Made by a program: the position numbers and the translations under genes | Shown: piece by piece, positions 1 through 9,409 of the stretch | How positions within the stretch are numbered: position 1 is the first letter of the stretch | Layout: each line of letters begins with the position of its first letter | From: Muribaculaceae bacterium | Lineage (GTDB): Bacteria; Bacteroidota; Bacteroidia; Bacteroidales; Muribaculaceae | DNA length: 64,000 bases | Assembly: GCA_022509165.1 (NCBI GenBank) | Contig: JAFLTT010000007.1 | Span: 109,017 to 173,016, forward strand | Reading direction: 5' to 3' | Notes under the pieces: model-generated | Told to the model about the DNA's origin: nothing | Database searches by the model: none | The model's input: only the letters and a program-made list of their open reading frames with translations

Positions 1-1699
1 CCTTCAACCAGTAGCATTTGCCTTTTTTGGTAAAGAAGAGCATGTAGTTGTGGTTGGAAGCCGGATATATGTATTCAATAAAATCTGAATCGCGAGTATC
101 ACTTCCTTTAGCACCTACACCACCACGATGCTGTGCCCTGAATTCACTTAGAGGAGTGCGTTTGATATATCCCAGATGAGATATAGTGATTATCATTTCA
201 TCATCGGGATAAAAGTCTTCTGCATTAAGATCTCCGGCGAAAAGATTAATTTTTGTGCGTCTTTCGTCGCCATATTTATCCCGAATCTCAATTAACTCAT
301 CTTTCATGACTTGGCGGCAAACCTCATCATTGTTGAGAATATCATTTAAATGAGAGATAAGTTTCATAAGGTCGTCATATTCCTTACGCAACTTCTCCAT
401 TTCGAGACCTGTGAGTTGTCGAAGTCTCATCTCAACAATGGCCCGGGTCTGGATTTCATCCAGGTCGAATCTTGCAGCCAGTCGTTGTCTGGCTTCGTCG
501 GTGGTTTGTGAGGAACGTATTATCTCAATTACTTCGTCAATATTGTCACAGGCCACCATAAGTCCTCTGAGGATATGGGCTCTTTCCTCAGCCTTCCTTA
601 ATTCATAGCGGGTGCGACGTATCACGATAACATGACGATGCTCCACAAATGCTTCCAAAAGTTGCTTCAGATTCAGAGTCTTAGGTCTACCATTCACCAA
701 AGCAACATTGTTGACACTGAATGTAGTCTGAAGCTGAGTCATTTTAAACAACTTATTCAGCACTACATTGGCATTTGCATCTCTTTTTATTTCGATGGCT
801 ATATGCATCACGCCTCTTGCAGATGTATCCTTAATATCTGCAATTCCTTCGATTTTTTTATCTATCGCGAGGTCGGCTATACTCTTTACAAGGTCGTTTT
901 TTATAACACCATACGGAATTTCAGAAATCACAATCTGATCGTGAGTTCCGGTGTTTTCAATTTCTGCCTTAGCTCTTAAAACAATGCGTCCTTTACCGGT
1001 TTCAAAAGCGTCTTTTACGCCCTGCATTCCAAAAATTTCACCGCCGGTAGGGAAGTCCGGTGCCTTAATATACTGCATCAATCCTTCAATATCAATCTCC
1101 GGATTATCTATCAAGGCAATACATGCATTCAACGACTCCGTCAGATTATGTGGAGGCATATTAGTTGCCATACCTACAGCAATACCGGATGCTCCGTTTA
1201 CAAGAAGGTTCGGGATTCTGGTGGGTAATACGGAGGGTTCGGTAAGGGTATTGTCAAAATTAGGCACGAAATCTACTGTCTCTCGGTCTATATCCCTTAA
1301 CATTTCTTCACCCATGCGGTCGAGTTTCACCTCAGTGTAACGCATAGCCGCCGGAGAATCACCGTCGATAGAACCGAAATTTCCTTGGCCGAAAACCAGA
1401 GGGTATCTCAGGGACCATTCCTGAGCCATACGAACCATGGTCATGTAAATGGAACTGTCGCCATGGGGGTGATACTTACCCATAACTTCCCCGACAATAC
1501 GAGCTGATTTTTTGGTATCTCCTGAGAAGAAATTGCCAAGTTCATTCATACCGTAAAGCACCCTCCTGTGGACAGGCTTAAACCCATCTCTTACATCAGG
1601 CAGTGCACGAGAGACAATTACTGACATCGAATAGTCGATGTAAGCACTTTTCATTTCCGATTCTATATTAATCGGTATAATCTTATCTTCACCTTGCAT
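1..1699 (-). CDS. gyrA: DNA gyrase subunit A (3' end cut off by the window edge)
   Basis: This is the breakage-reunion subunit of gyrase, which introduces negative supercoils with GyrB. About 566 N-terminal residues are present and the C-terminal beta-pinwheel lies outside the window. The reading starts MQGEDKIIP at 1699 and shows [16 protein letters not shown] (residues 31-46), the quinolone-determining region [12 protein letters not shown] (75-86), [11 protein letters not shown] (104-114) and AAMRYTE with catalytic Tyr121. The position matching E. coli Ser83 is Ser82, but the Asp87 position is Met86 and the usual LVDGQG is LVFGQG (Phe103). Transcription should start from the promoter at 1765-1795, divergent from clpC. 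ParC is the main alternative, but the N-terminus and [11 protein letters not shown] context favour GyrA. Confidence 0.93.
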   Translation of the reverse strand, partial: MQGEDKIIPINIESEMKSAYIDYSMSVIVSRALPDVRDGFKPVHRRVLYGMNELGNFFSGDTKKSARIVGEVMGKYHPHGDSSIYMTMVRMAQEWSLRYPLVFGQGNFGSIDGDSPAAMRYTEVKLDRMGEEMLRDIDRETVDFVPNFDNTLTEPSVLPTRIPNLLVNGASGIAVGMATNMPPHNLTESLNACIALIDNPEIDIEGLMQYIKAPDFPTGGEIFGMQGVKDAFETGKGRIVLRAKAEIENTGTHDQIVISEIPYGVIKNDLVKSIADLAIDKKIEGIADIKDTSARGVMHIAIEIKRDANANVVLNKLFKMTQLQTTFSVNNVALVNGRPKTLNLKQLLEAFVEHRHVIVIRRTRYELRKAEERAHILRGLMVACDNIDEVIEIIRSSQTTDEARQRLAARFDLDEIQTRAIVEMRLRQLTGLEMEKLRKEYDDLMKLISHLNDILNNDEVCRQVMKDELIEIRDKYGDERRTKINLFAGDLNAEDFYPDDEMIITISHLGYIKRTPLSEFRAQHRGGVGAKGSDTRDSDFIEYIYPASNHNYMLFFTKKGKCYWLK

Positions 1700-1764
1700 T
1701 TAACAAAAATTTTATGGCTTTTACACGTCTCTTTTTATGAGTTGGACCGCTTTATTGCCATAGG

Positions 1765-1795
1765 CAAAGTTACATATTTTTATCTTAAGTGGCAA
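1765..1795 (-). promoter_or_regulatory. gyrA promoter, Bacteroidetes primary-sigma type
   Basis: On the minus strand a TTG (1795-1793) is followed by exactly 20 nt and then TAACTTTG (1772-1765), matching the TTTG / TAnnTTTG pattern of Bacteroidetes housekeeping promoters. The predicted start is near 1759, leaving a leader of about 60 nt. Confidence 0.75.
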
Positions 1796-1829
1796 GCCTT
1801 GAAAACCCATTGAAGAGCATTAATAATTA

Positions 1830-1847
1830 TTGGCACATAATTTGCAA
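1830..1847 (+). promoter_or_regulatory. Candidate sigma54 (-24/-12) promoter of clpC
   Basis: TTGGCAC at 1830-1836 is followed by five bases and TTTGCA. The invariant GG (1832-1833) and GC (1844-1845) are separated by exactly 10 nt, as RpoN promoters require. Transcription would begin near 1857, about 42 nt before the clpC ATG. No complete TAnnTTTG element is present on this strand between 1700 and 1898. The TTTG inside the -12 element could confuse the reading, so this remains a candidate. Confidence 0.55.
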
Positions 1848-1898
1848 TATTATGTTAGTTACAAAAGTTTTATAGGAAATATACAAGTTAAAATATAG

Positions 1899-4451
1899 AT
1901 GAAAAATGACTATTCAAGGCAATTCCGACCAATTTTGGAAGCTGCCTATAACGAAGCACGGAAATTTAATTCCCCCGTGATCTTGAGCGAGCATTTCGTC
2001 CTGGGTGCTTTGCACAATCAGGATGGTTATGCTTTCAAGATTTTGAATCATCTCAATGTGCCAATTTCCGAGATTGAAAGTGAACTTGAGCAATTTCTCA
2101 GGAATGCGGATTCTCCTAAAGAAAGCACCACTCTTTTTGAACAGCATTTCAAAATTTCCCTTTCAGCAATAAGACATTTACATCTGGCTGTATCTGAAGC
2201 CAGAAAAATGAATGCACATGTGGTTTCGGGAGAACATATTTTATTAGCATTAATTCATGACCAAAGAGCAATGGACAGTGACGTTTTAAAGAAAATTAAA
2301 GACAAATATCTGAATTTCGATATCTCCATTCAGAATATAAGCGACATGAATCTACCGAAAGGTGGCAAGAACTTTGGTGATGATGAAGAAGATGAGGAAG
2401 AAATGTCTCCTTTCGGCCAGTTCGGCTCTTCTTCAAAAGGTGAGACTTCATCAAAAGGGAAGGGTCAGAAAAGTGATACCCCGGCTCTTGATAAATTCGG
2501 TTATGATATGACTAAGGCTGCTGCAGATGGTTCACTTGACCCTGTAGTAGGAAGGGAAACGGAGATTGAACGTCTTGCTCAGATTCTTTCACGTCGCAAG
2601 AAAAACAATCCGGTTTTAATTGGTGAACCCGGTGTAGGTAAATCTGCTATCGTAGAAGGTCTGGCTTTAAGAATTGTTCAACATCAGGTGCCTCGTGTGC
2701 TCTTTAATAAAAGAGTCATCGGGCTTGATATGGCCGGAATGGTAGCCGGAACTAAATATCGCGGTCAATTCGAAGAAAGGATCAAAGCTGTGCTTGATGA
2801 ACTACAGAAGAACCCTGATATTATCCTCTTTATTGATGAAATTCATACCATTGTTGGTGCCGGAGGTGCCGCAGGTTCGATGGATGCTGCTAATATGCTT
2901 AAACCTGCTCTTGCAAGAGGTGAGATACAATGTGTAGGCGCTACCACTTTAGATGAATATCGCCAGAATATAGAGAAAGATGGTGCTCTGGAACGCAGAT
3001 TCCAGAAGGTGATGGTAGAACCGACTTCTCCTGAAGAGACTCTTGAAATCCTTAGGAAAGTAAAAGACAAATATGAGTCTCACCATAATGTGAACTACAC
3101 CGACGAAGCTCTTCAAGCCTGCGTGGACCTGACACAACGATATATAAGTGACAGAAATTTCCCCGATAAGGCTCTTGATGCTCTTGATGAAGCCGGTTCA
3201 CGAGTACATATTTCTCACATTGTGGTGCCTGAAGAGATAGAGAAACTTGAAAAGGAAGTAGAAGAGACTACCGAACAAAAACTTGCAGCTGCAAAAGCTC
3301 AGAATTTTGAACTTGCAGCCTCTTTGCGTGACACCGAATCAAAGAAGAAAGCAGAGCTTGAGCAGGCAAAGCAAGAATGGGAAAAACGCATTGACAGCGA
3401 AAGGCAACAAGTAGATGAAGATAATGTGGCCCAGGTAGTTGCAATGATGACAGGTGTTCCCACCCAACGTATTGCTCAGGCGGAAGGTACACGTCTTCTT
3501 AAGATGGGTGATATTCTTGAAGGAAGCGTAATCGGTCAGGATGATGCGATAAAGAAAGTGGTGAAGGCCATTCAAAGAAACCGAATCGGATTGAAGAATC
3601 CCGACAAGCCTATCGGAGTTTTCATGTTCCTCGGTCCGACCGGTGTAGGTAAGACACATCTGGCAAAAAAAATCGCTGAATATCTGTTTGACTCGAAAGA
3701 TGCTCTTATTCGAATGGATATGAGCGAATTCATGGAGAAATTCACTGTCTCTCGTCTGGTTGGAGCGCCTCCGGGATATGTTGGATATGAAGAGGGTGGT
3801 CAACTTACAGAAAAGGTGAGAAGACATCCTTATTCAGTTGTACTCTTAGATGAGATAGAGAAAGCACACCCTGATGTGTTTAATCTTCTCCTTCAAGTAA
3901 TGGATGAAGGACGATTGACTGACTCTCTGGGAAGGAAAATTGACTTTAAGAATACTATTCTGATTATGACCAGTAATGTAGGGTCACGCCAGCTAAAAGA
4001 TTTTGGCGGAGGAGTAGGATTCAATACAGAGGAGGTTTCAAAACAGCAGGCACACGGTGTTATTTCAAAGGCTTTGAACCGCGCCTTCTCTCCTGAATTC
4101 CTTAACAGGGTAGACGATATCATAATGTTTGACCAACTCGATAAAGATGCGATAATAAAAATTATCGATATCGAACTCAAGGATTATTTCTCCCGAGTTG
4201 AGAAACTTGGATTCTCTCTTGAGATTTCTGATGAAGCAAAGAATTTCATGGCAGAAAAGGGCTATGACAAAAATTTTGGTGCCCGTCCTTTAAAGAGGTC
4301 TATCCAAAAATACCTGGAGGATGAACTGGCAGAACTCATGCTTAAGCTAAACGCCGAAGGAAGTTTAGGAGGAAAGATTAAAGTTACCTATAAGGAAGGT
4401 GATGAGAAACCCGTGCTTGAATATCAGTCTTTGATTGAAAATGAAGAGTGA
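1899..4451 (+). CDS. clpC: ClpC-type AAA+ unfoldase of the Clp protease
   Basis: An 850-residue Hsp100 ATPase that unfolds substrates and feeds them to ClpP. Two ClpN repeats occupy about residues 1-145, followed by an acidic, Ser/Lys-rich linker (about 160-195). The first AAA+ module has GEPGVGKSA (about 241-249) and LFIDEIHT. The second has GPTGVGKT (about 578) and [11 protein letters not shown]. Between them is a short middle domain with a UVR-like helix pair (about 445-485), typical of ClpC and much shorter than the long ClpB coiled coil. GGVGF near 705 fits the ClpP-docking loop. It is transcribed alone, with its own terminator, and divergently from gyrA. The ATG at 1899 fits the predicted transcript start. 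Confidence 0.92.
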   Translation: MKNDYSRQFRPILEAAYNEARKFNSPVILSEHFVLGALHNQDGYAFKILNHLNVPISEIESELEQFLRNADSPKESTTLFEQHFKISLSAIRHLHLAVSEARKMNAHVVSGEHILLALIHDQRAMDSDVLKKIKDKYLNFDISIQNISDMNLPKGGKNFGDDEEDEEEMSPFGQFGSSSKGETSSKGKGQKSDTPALDKFGYDMTKAAADGSLDPVVGRETEIERLAQILSRRKKNNPVLIGEPGVGKSAIVEGLALRIVQHQVPRVLFNKRVIGLDMAGMVAGTKYRGQFEERIKAVLDELQKNPDIILFIDEIHTIVGAGGAAGSMDAANMLKPALARGEIQCVGATTLDEYRQNIEKDGALERRFQKVMVEPTSPEETLEILRKVKDKYESHHNVNYTDEALQACVDLTQRYISDRNFPDKALDALDEAGSRVHISHIVVPEEIEKLEKEVEETTEQKLAAAKAQNFELAASLRDTESKKKAELEQAKQEWEKRIDSERQQVDEDNVAQVVAMMTGVPTQRIAQAEGTRLLKMGDILEGSVIGQDDAIKKVVKAIQRNRIGLKNPDKPIGVFMFLGPTGVGKTHLAKKIAEYLFDSKDALIRMDMSEFMEKFTVSRLVGAPPGYVGYEEGGQLTEKVRRHPYSVVLLDEIEKAHPDVFNLLLQVMDEGRLTDSLGRKIDFKNTILIMTSNVGSRQLKDFGGGVGFNTEEVSKQQAHGVISKALNRAFSPEFLNRVDDIIMFDQLDKDAIIKIIDIELKDYFSRVEKLGFSLEISDEAKNFMAEKGYDKNFGARPLKRSIQKYLEDELAELMLKLNAEGSLGGKIKVTYKEGDEKPVLEYQSLIENEE

Positions 4452-4487
4452 TTCTCCTAATTTTCTAATCAATAAAGAATAATATGG

Positions 4488-4524
4488 AAAGAGGATATGT
4501 AACGTTACATATCCTCTTTTTTTC
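4488..4524 (+). terminator. Intrinsic terminator after clpC
   Basis: A perfect inverted repeat, AAGAGGATATGTAACG paired with its complement through AACGTT at the centre (4489-4518), is followed by a run of T residues. It lies about 40 nt after the clpC stop codon. Confidence 0.85.
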
Positions 4525-4559
4525 ATCTCTTCTTAATTCAATAGAAGATTTAAAGGTTA

Positions 4560-4735
4560 ATTGATTATTCTCATAAAAATCCCATTAATAAATTGCCCTC
4601 AAAAGTAGGGACGCACGGCTCGTGCGTCCTAAATAAAAGAGGGATAATTCGTTGATTATCAAAGGACGCAATGACCTTGCGTCCCTACTGTTGTCATTTG
4701 GGATATTATTCGGATAATCATAAAGGTTTCTATAA
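4560..4735. repeat. REP-pair (BIME-like) element, copy 1
   Basis: Two palindromic units face each other. GTAG (4605-4608) precedes the hairpin GGACGCACG-GCT-CGTGCGTCC (4609-4629). On the other strand a second GTAG (4688-4685) precedes GGACGCAA...TTGCGTCC. Conserved flanking sequence (CCCATTAATAAATTGCCCTC, 4581-4600) is shared almost exactly with the copy near 33250. The same arrangement recurs at 37838-37920. A GTAG foot before a palindrome is the hallmark of REP sequences handled by RAYT transposases. No gene is visible between clpC and feoB. Confidence 0.7.
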
Positions 4736-7174
4736 TTATTGAAAAAGCAAAGCAATCCTAAAGGTTATCCAGGCCAACCCCCATGCAAGAAGAGTGTTGT
4801 AAAGAACTGAAAATGTAGCCCATTTCCAAGTTCCCGTTTCCTTTATAATGGCTGAAAGGGTAGCAATACAAGGGAAATAAAGTAATACAAAAACGAGAAA
4901 ACCTAAAGCAGATGCCATGGAGAAAGGAGCTTTACCCGTAAGGGGAGAAGGAGTTTTCAATCTTTCAGAAAGAAGTTCGGCATCATCATATCCAATATAA
5001 AGAACTCCCAGCGTAGATACCACCACCTCCTTCGCTGCGCATCCCGCCAATAACGAGCAACAGGCTTTCCAACCCAAATCTAAAGGACGCATCACCGGTT
5101 CTACAAATTTCCCGATGTAACTTAAAATAGAATGACTTTCCTGGTAGGAGTCAAGCACTATTTCATTAATTTTTTCAGGATTGTTTTCTAATTCAAGGTG
5201 TCCCGGTAATTCAGCCAAGACTTCAGTTTCATAACCTTCAGGTATATCATGGAATTCGTATCTTGGGAAATAAGACAATGCCCAGATAATTATAGACGCT
5301 ACGAGAATAAGACCACCCATTTTTCTGAGATATTGATCGGCTTTCGACCACATATTCCTCATAGTGGCTTTTGCAGTGGGTAATCTATATGGCGGCAATT
5401 CCATTACAAAGGGCGTCTCATCCGCTTTAAACCAGAATTTACGCATCAATTTTGCTGTAAATATTGCCACTATAATGCCAAGAAGATACAATCCTACAAA
5501 AATCCAGGCACCATAATGTGGGAAAAATGCACCGGCCAATAAAACGTATATCGGTATTCTTGCCGAGCAACTTATAAAAGGATTTATTAAGATGGTTATA
5601 AGGCGGCTCGAATGGCTTTCTATAATTCTGGTAGACATTATGGCCGGCACATTACAGCCCAGTCCCATAACCATGGGTATGAACGATTTGCCGTGAAGAC
5701 CCATCTTGTGCATCAATTTATCCATTATAAAGGCGACTCTGGCCATATATCCGGAATCCTCCATAAAGGAAATGAAGGTATAAAGTATAAGTATGTTTGG
5801 CAAAAAGACTATTACTGAACCAACTCCTCCAATAATACCATCTAAAATCAAATCTTTGATAGGCCCATCAATCATATATCTCCCGATAAGTTCAGAGACC
5901 CAGGTGATAAGTGCCTCGATCCATTCCATTGGATAAGATCCTATCTGGAAAGTGGCCCAAAACATCAGCCACATTATGAGAAGAAAAATCGGGAAACCAA
6001 AAAGTTTGTTAGTGACAAAGGCATCTATTATTTTAGTTGAATTATCTTTTATTTCACTGGTTGTTTCCATTGTTTCAGCCAGTGCACCTTTAATAAAGCC
6101 GAATTTTTCTGCTGAAATCAGCGCCGCTGAATCATCTCCAAGATTTTTTTCTAACCTGGTATTCTGGTTTTTGACAATTTCGTTCCACCTTGGATAATTA
6201 GGATTTTCTTTAAGCATCCTTTTTACCTCAGGATCTCCCTCAAGAAGTTTAATGGCAAGAAATCTGGGAGAAAATCTCTGAGGCAAATCAGAATCCTCTT
6301 TCAGGGCATCCACTACCTTTCGGATAGAGTCTTCTACCTCTTTCCTCATTTTGATATGGATGTGCCTGGTATCCGGATTCTGGAGCTCATAAACCTCAAT
6401 AATTGTATCCAGAAGATTATCTATTCCCCAACCTGTAGCTGCTATTGTAGGCACAATCGGCACACCCAGCATTTTCCCTAACATCTGATGTTCAAGACGA
6501 ATATGCTTTTTTTCAAGTTCATCAAACATGTTCAGGGCAATCACCATGCTTCTGTTCATGTCGATAAGTTCTGTGGTGAGAAATAGATTTCTTTCAATAT
6601 TAGATGCCACCACTACATTTACAATCACATCCGGAGTTTCCTCACGAAGATATCTCATCACATATAATTCTTCGGGAGAATATGCAGAAAGAGAATAAGT
6701 ACCGGGCAAATCCACTACATTGAACTCATAACCCTTATATTTCATTCTTCCTTTCTTCGCACCTACAGTTACGCCTGCATAGTTTCCCACATGCTCATGA
6801 GCACCTGAAACTATATTAAAAAGAGAAGTCTTTCCGCAGTTAGGATTACCTATCAGAGCTATATTGATTGTTTTGGCTCTGCTGGATTTTGTATAATTTA
6901 TTTCAACAGGTTGTACATGAATTTTCTCTTCGATGCTTTTTTCCCAAACATCAGGTGATTCCACTTCAATCAAATTTGCTTCTGACTTACGAAGTGAAAC
7001 CTCATAATCCATAAGTTGAAATTTTATAGGATCCTGAAGTGGGGCATTAAGTATGTGAGTTATTTGTCGTCCTTTCACAAATCCCATCTCCATGACTCTT
7101 TTTCTGAAAGCGCCATGGCCAAGAATTTTTACTATTACTCCCGTTTCACCGGGTTTTAATTGTGAAAGTAACAT
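4736..7174 (-). CDS. feoB: FeoA-FeoB fusion, ferrous iron transporter
   Basis: An 812-residue GTP-dependent Fe(II) importer of the inner membrane. Residues 1-72 are a FeoA SH3-like domain. The G domain follows, with G1 IGNPNCGKTS (108-117), the YAGVTVG switch (132-138) and G3 DLPG (155-158). Residues from about 390 form the polytopic permease, with the gate helices characteristic of FeoB and many hydrophobic stretches. FeoA fused in front of FeoB is known from Bacteroides and Porphyromonas, so the fusion is normal here. It is a single-gene transcript preceded by TAATTTTG at 7214-7207. No Fur box was recognised. Confidence 0.93.
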   Translation of the reverse strand: MLLSQLKPGETGVIVKILGHGAFRKRVMEMGFVKGRQITHILNAPLQDPIKFQLMDYEVSLRKSEANLIEVESPDVWEKSIEEKIHVQPVEINYTKSSRAKTINIALIGNPNCGKTSLFNIVSGAHEHVGNYAGVTVGAKKGRMKYKGYEFNVVDLPGTYSLSAYSPEELYVMRYLREETPDVIVNVVVASNIERNLFLTTELIDMNRSMVIALNMFDELEKKHIRLEHQMLGKMLGVPIVPTIAATGWGIDNLLDTIIEVYELQNPDTRHIHIKMRKEVEDSIRKVVDALKEDSDLPQRFSPRFLAIKLLEGDPEVKRMLKENPNYPRWNEIVKNQNTRLEKNLGDDSAALISAEKFGFIKGALAETMETTSEIKDNSTKIIDAFVTNKLFGFPIFLLIMWLMFWATFQIGSYPMEWIEALITWVSELIGRYMIDGPIKDLILDGIIGGVGSVIVFLPNILILYTFISFMEDSGYMARVAFIMDKLMHKMGLHGKSFIPMVMGLGCNVPAIMSTRIIESHSSRLITILINPFISCSARIPIYVLLAGAFFPHYGAWIFVGLYLLGIIVAIFTAKLMRKFWFKADETPFVMELPPYRLPTAKATMRNMWSKADQYLRKMGGLILVASIIIWALSYFPRYEFHDIPEGYETEVLAELPGHLELENNPEKINEIVLDSYQESHSILSYIGKFVEPVMRPLDLGWKACCSLLAGCAAKEVVVSTLGVLYIGYDDAELLSERLKTPSPLTGKAPFSMASALGFLVFVLLYFPCIATLSAIIKETGTWKWATFSVLYNTLLAWGLAWITFRIALLFQ

Positions 7175-7206
7175 GGATATTAAGTGCAGACTCTAAGTTA
7201 GTGGTG

Positions 7207-7214
7207 CAAAATTA
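7207..7214 (-). promoter_or_regulatory. feoB -7 element
   Basis: TAATTTTG on the minus strand (7214-7207) lies about 33 nt before the feoB ATG. It is immediately downstream of the terminator of the preceding operon. No TTG at the ideal 19-20 nt spacing is seen. Confidence 0.45.
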
Positions 7215-7220
7215 ATGAAA

Positions 7221-7250
7221 TAAGGGGAGCAAATGTTTTGCTCCCCTTAA
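7221..7250 (-). terminator. Terminator after the DPP5-like peptidase gene
   Basis: TTAAGGGGAGCAAAA...TTTGCTCCCCTTA forms a long GC-rich stem on the minus strand, followed by TTTCATT. It separates the uvrB-ygiQ-peptidase operon from feoB. Confidence 0.7.
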
Positions 7251-7279
7251 AATACCTAAATGTAGGTAGGGTCTAAGTA

Positions 7280-9379
7280 TTATTTAAGATATTTATCCAA
7301 GAACCTGAAGAATACTCTTTGCCATAAAATAGCGTTCTGAGGTTTTAGAATCCAGTGATTCTCGTCAGGGAACACCAGCATCTCAGCATCAAGACCATGC
7401 ATTTTTGCAGCATTAAATGCCATCATGCCCTGAGAAGCCAGAATACGGTAGTCAAGTTCTCCCACTGTCACAAGTATTGGTGCTGTCCAATTATTTACAA
7501 AAAGGTGAGGGGAGGTTGCATAGGTTTTTTGTGCTATTGTATTACTTTTATCCCAATAAGGACCGCCTAAGTCAAAATCGGCAAACCACATCTCTTCCGT
7601 TTCCAGATATTGGGCTTCAAGATTAAATATTCCTGCATGTGCTATTAAAGCTGCAAAGCGTCCTTCATGATGTCCTGCCAACCAATAAACAGAAAAACCA
7701 CCATAACTTGCTCCAATTGCACCAATCTTATCTTTGTCTATATAGGGTTGGGCTGCTATATAATCGGCTGCAGAAAGATAATCTTTCATATTCTGTCCAC
7801 CATAGTCACCAGAAATTTGACGGTTCCATTCCGTTCCAAAGCCGGGAAGGCCTCTTCGGTTAGGAGCAATAATTACATAACCGTTTGCAGCCATAATCAT
7901 AAAGTTCCATCTATAACTCCAGAATTGGCTTACGGCACTTTGTGGTCCTCCCTGACAATATAAGATTGCTGGATATTTTTTATTAGGATCAAAGTCCGGG
8001 GGTAATATTACCCAAGATAACATTTCTTTCCCATCTGTAGTCGGAACCATTACCTTTCTCACTTCCCCAAGTTTTAGCTGTGCTAAAAGGTCTGCGTTGA
8101 TAGCAGTTAAATCTTTTACCTCTTCACCTTGAGAAATCAGACAGATTTCATTAGGACTACGCATAGAATGGCGTAATGCTATGGCGGAGGTTTCAGAGAT
8201 AGGTCGGACATTTACAAAATCACACACACCTTGTGCTACCGTATCAATCTTACAGTCAGTAATATTTATTTTGAATATGGGTTCCGTTCCCTGGTAATAT
8301 CCTGAGAACCAAATAGATTCACCGTCAGGACTCCAGGATATTTCTTCGGGCCAATAATCCCAGTTTTCGGTAAGATCTTTTGATTGGTGTGACATCATAT
8401 CCATCACCATAAGACGCTTTTTGTCACTTTCATATTTAGCTGTAGCCATTGAAAGCCACGCCAGTTTGCTGCCATCAGGAGAAAATACAGGATCTGTATC
8501 ATATCCCGGATTTTCAGAAGTTAGACAAGTGGTTTTACCACTTTCCAATTCATATAGATATAGGTTGCTATCTGTAGAGAAAGCATAATCCTTACCTTTG
8601 AGTTTTCTTGAAACGTAAACCAAAGATTTGGAATCGGGAGCCCAGGCAAAGGATTCTGATCCGCCGAAAGGTCTCATAGGACACTCAAACGGTTCTCCTT
8701 CCATAATATCTTTGGCATTTGATATGCCATTTAAACTGAAATCTGCCAAGAAGGGATGGGGAATAGCTGTAACCCATTCATCCCAATGTTTATACATAAG
8801 GTCATCTACTACACGACCTGTGGTCTTAGGAAGATTTTTAAATAAATCCTCGTCTTTCTGATTATAATCATCGATTGGAGAACCGTATATAATTTTTTCC
8901 CCATCCGGTGAGATTTCAAAACACTCAATACCATTCTTCACTTCTGACAGACGTTTAATATCTGAACCATTTGAGTTCATTACAAATACCTGAACAGAAT
9001 TCAAATCCTTGTCTTTACGTAAAAATGCAATTTTCTCCCCATTTTCAATCCATCTTACATTTGATTCAGATGATGGAGTAGTGGTGAGTCTTTGCATTTC
9101 TGTACCATCGGCATTAATCTTATAAATCTCGGCATTTGCTTTATTTTCTTCCACGTCTTCATAAGATAAAGTGAAAAGTAAAGTCTTACCGTCCGGTGAC
9201 GGGACAACTTGAGAAATTCTGCCGAATGCTTCTAACACTTCAGGTGTAAATAAGCCGTCTTTAATCTCTATAGAAGGTTTATCTATTATTTTTTCTGTCT
9301 CTTTGTTATCATTCCCACAGGAGACCAGCAGGGGTAAAACCAGTGTTCCCATTATAAACACTATTTTTTTCATTGGCAC
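7280..9379 (-). CDS. S9 family prolyl oligopeptidase, DPP5-like lipoprotein
   Basis: A 699-residue serine peptidase likely to release dipeptides from oligopeptides in the periplasm. The N-terminus is a lipoprotein signal ending LLVSC, so it is probably membrane anchored; translation may start at the ATG two codons further in (9373). Residues about 40-420 carry repeated SPDGK-type blades of a beta-propeller. The C-terminal alpha/beta hydrolase domain has GASYGG with nucleophile Ser558, Asp643 (VGELDYR) and His675 (DENHW). Overall it resembles P. gingivalis DPP5 (S9C) more than DPP4 or DPP7, but the subfamily is not proven. It is the last gene of the uvrB-ygiQ operon, 30 nt after ygiQ. Confidence 0.85.
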   Translation of the reverse strand: MPMKKIVFIMGTLVLPLLVSCGNDNKETEKIIDKPSIEIKDGLFTPEVLEAFGRISQVVPSPDGKTLLFTLSYEDVEENKANAEIYKINADGTEMQRLTTTPSSESNVRWIENGEKIAFLRKDKDLNSVQVFVMNSNGSDIKRLSEVKNGIECFEISPDGEKIIYGSPIDDYNQKDEDLFKNLPKTTGRVVDDLMYKHWDEWVTAIPHPFLADFSLNGISNAKDIMEGEPFECPMRPFGGSESFAWAPDSKSLVYVSRKLKGKDYAFSTDSNLYLYELESGKTTCLTSENPGYDTDPVFSPDGSKLAWLSMATAKYESDKKRLMVMDMMSHQSKDLTENWDYWPEEISWSPDGESIWFSGYYQGTEPIFKINITDCKIDTVAQGVCDFVNVRPISETSAIALRHSMRSPNEICLISQGEEVKDLTAINADLLAQLKLGEVRKVMVPTTDGKEMLSWVILPPDFDPNKKYPAILYCQGGPQSAVSQFWSYRWNFMIMAANGYVIIAPNRRGLPGFGTEWNRQISGDYGGQNMKDYLSAADYIAAQPYIDKDKIGAIGASYGGFSVYWLAGHHEGRFAALIAHAGIFNLEAQYLETEEMWFADFDLGGPYWDKSNTIAQKTYATSPHLFVNNWTAPILVTVGELDYRILASQGMMAFNAAKMHGLDAEMLVFPDENHWILKPQNAILWQRVFFRFLDKYLK

Positions 9380-9409
9380 TAAGTTTATTAGATATATTTG
9401 AGATTTTTA

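Noticed and set aside
951..1340. A 129-residue plus-strand frame at the left end
   Set aside because: It is antisense to gyrA, whose reading frame is unambiguous here.
3339..3827. A 162-residue minus-strand frame
   Set aside because: It is antisense to clpC, with no start context or family resemblance.
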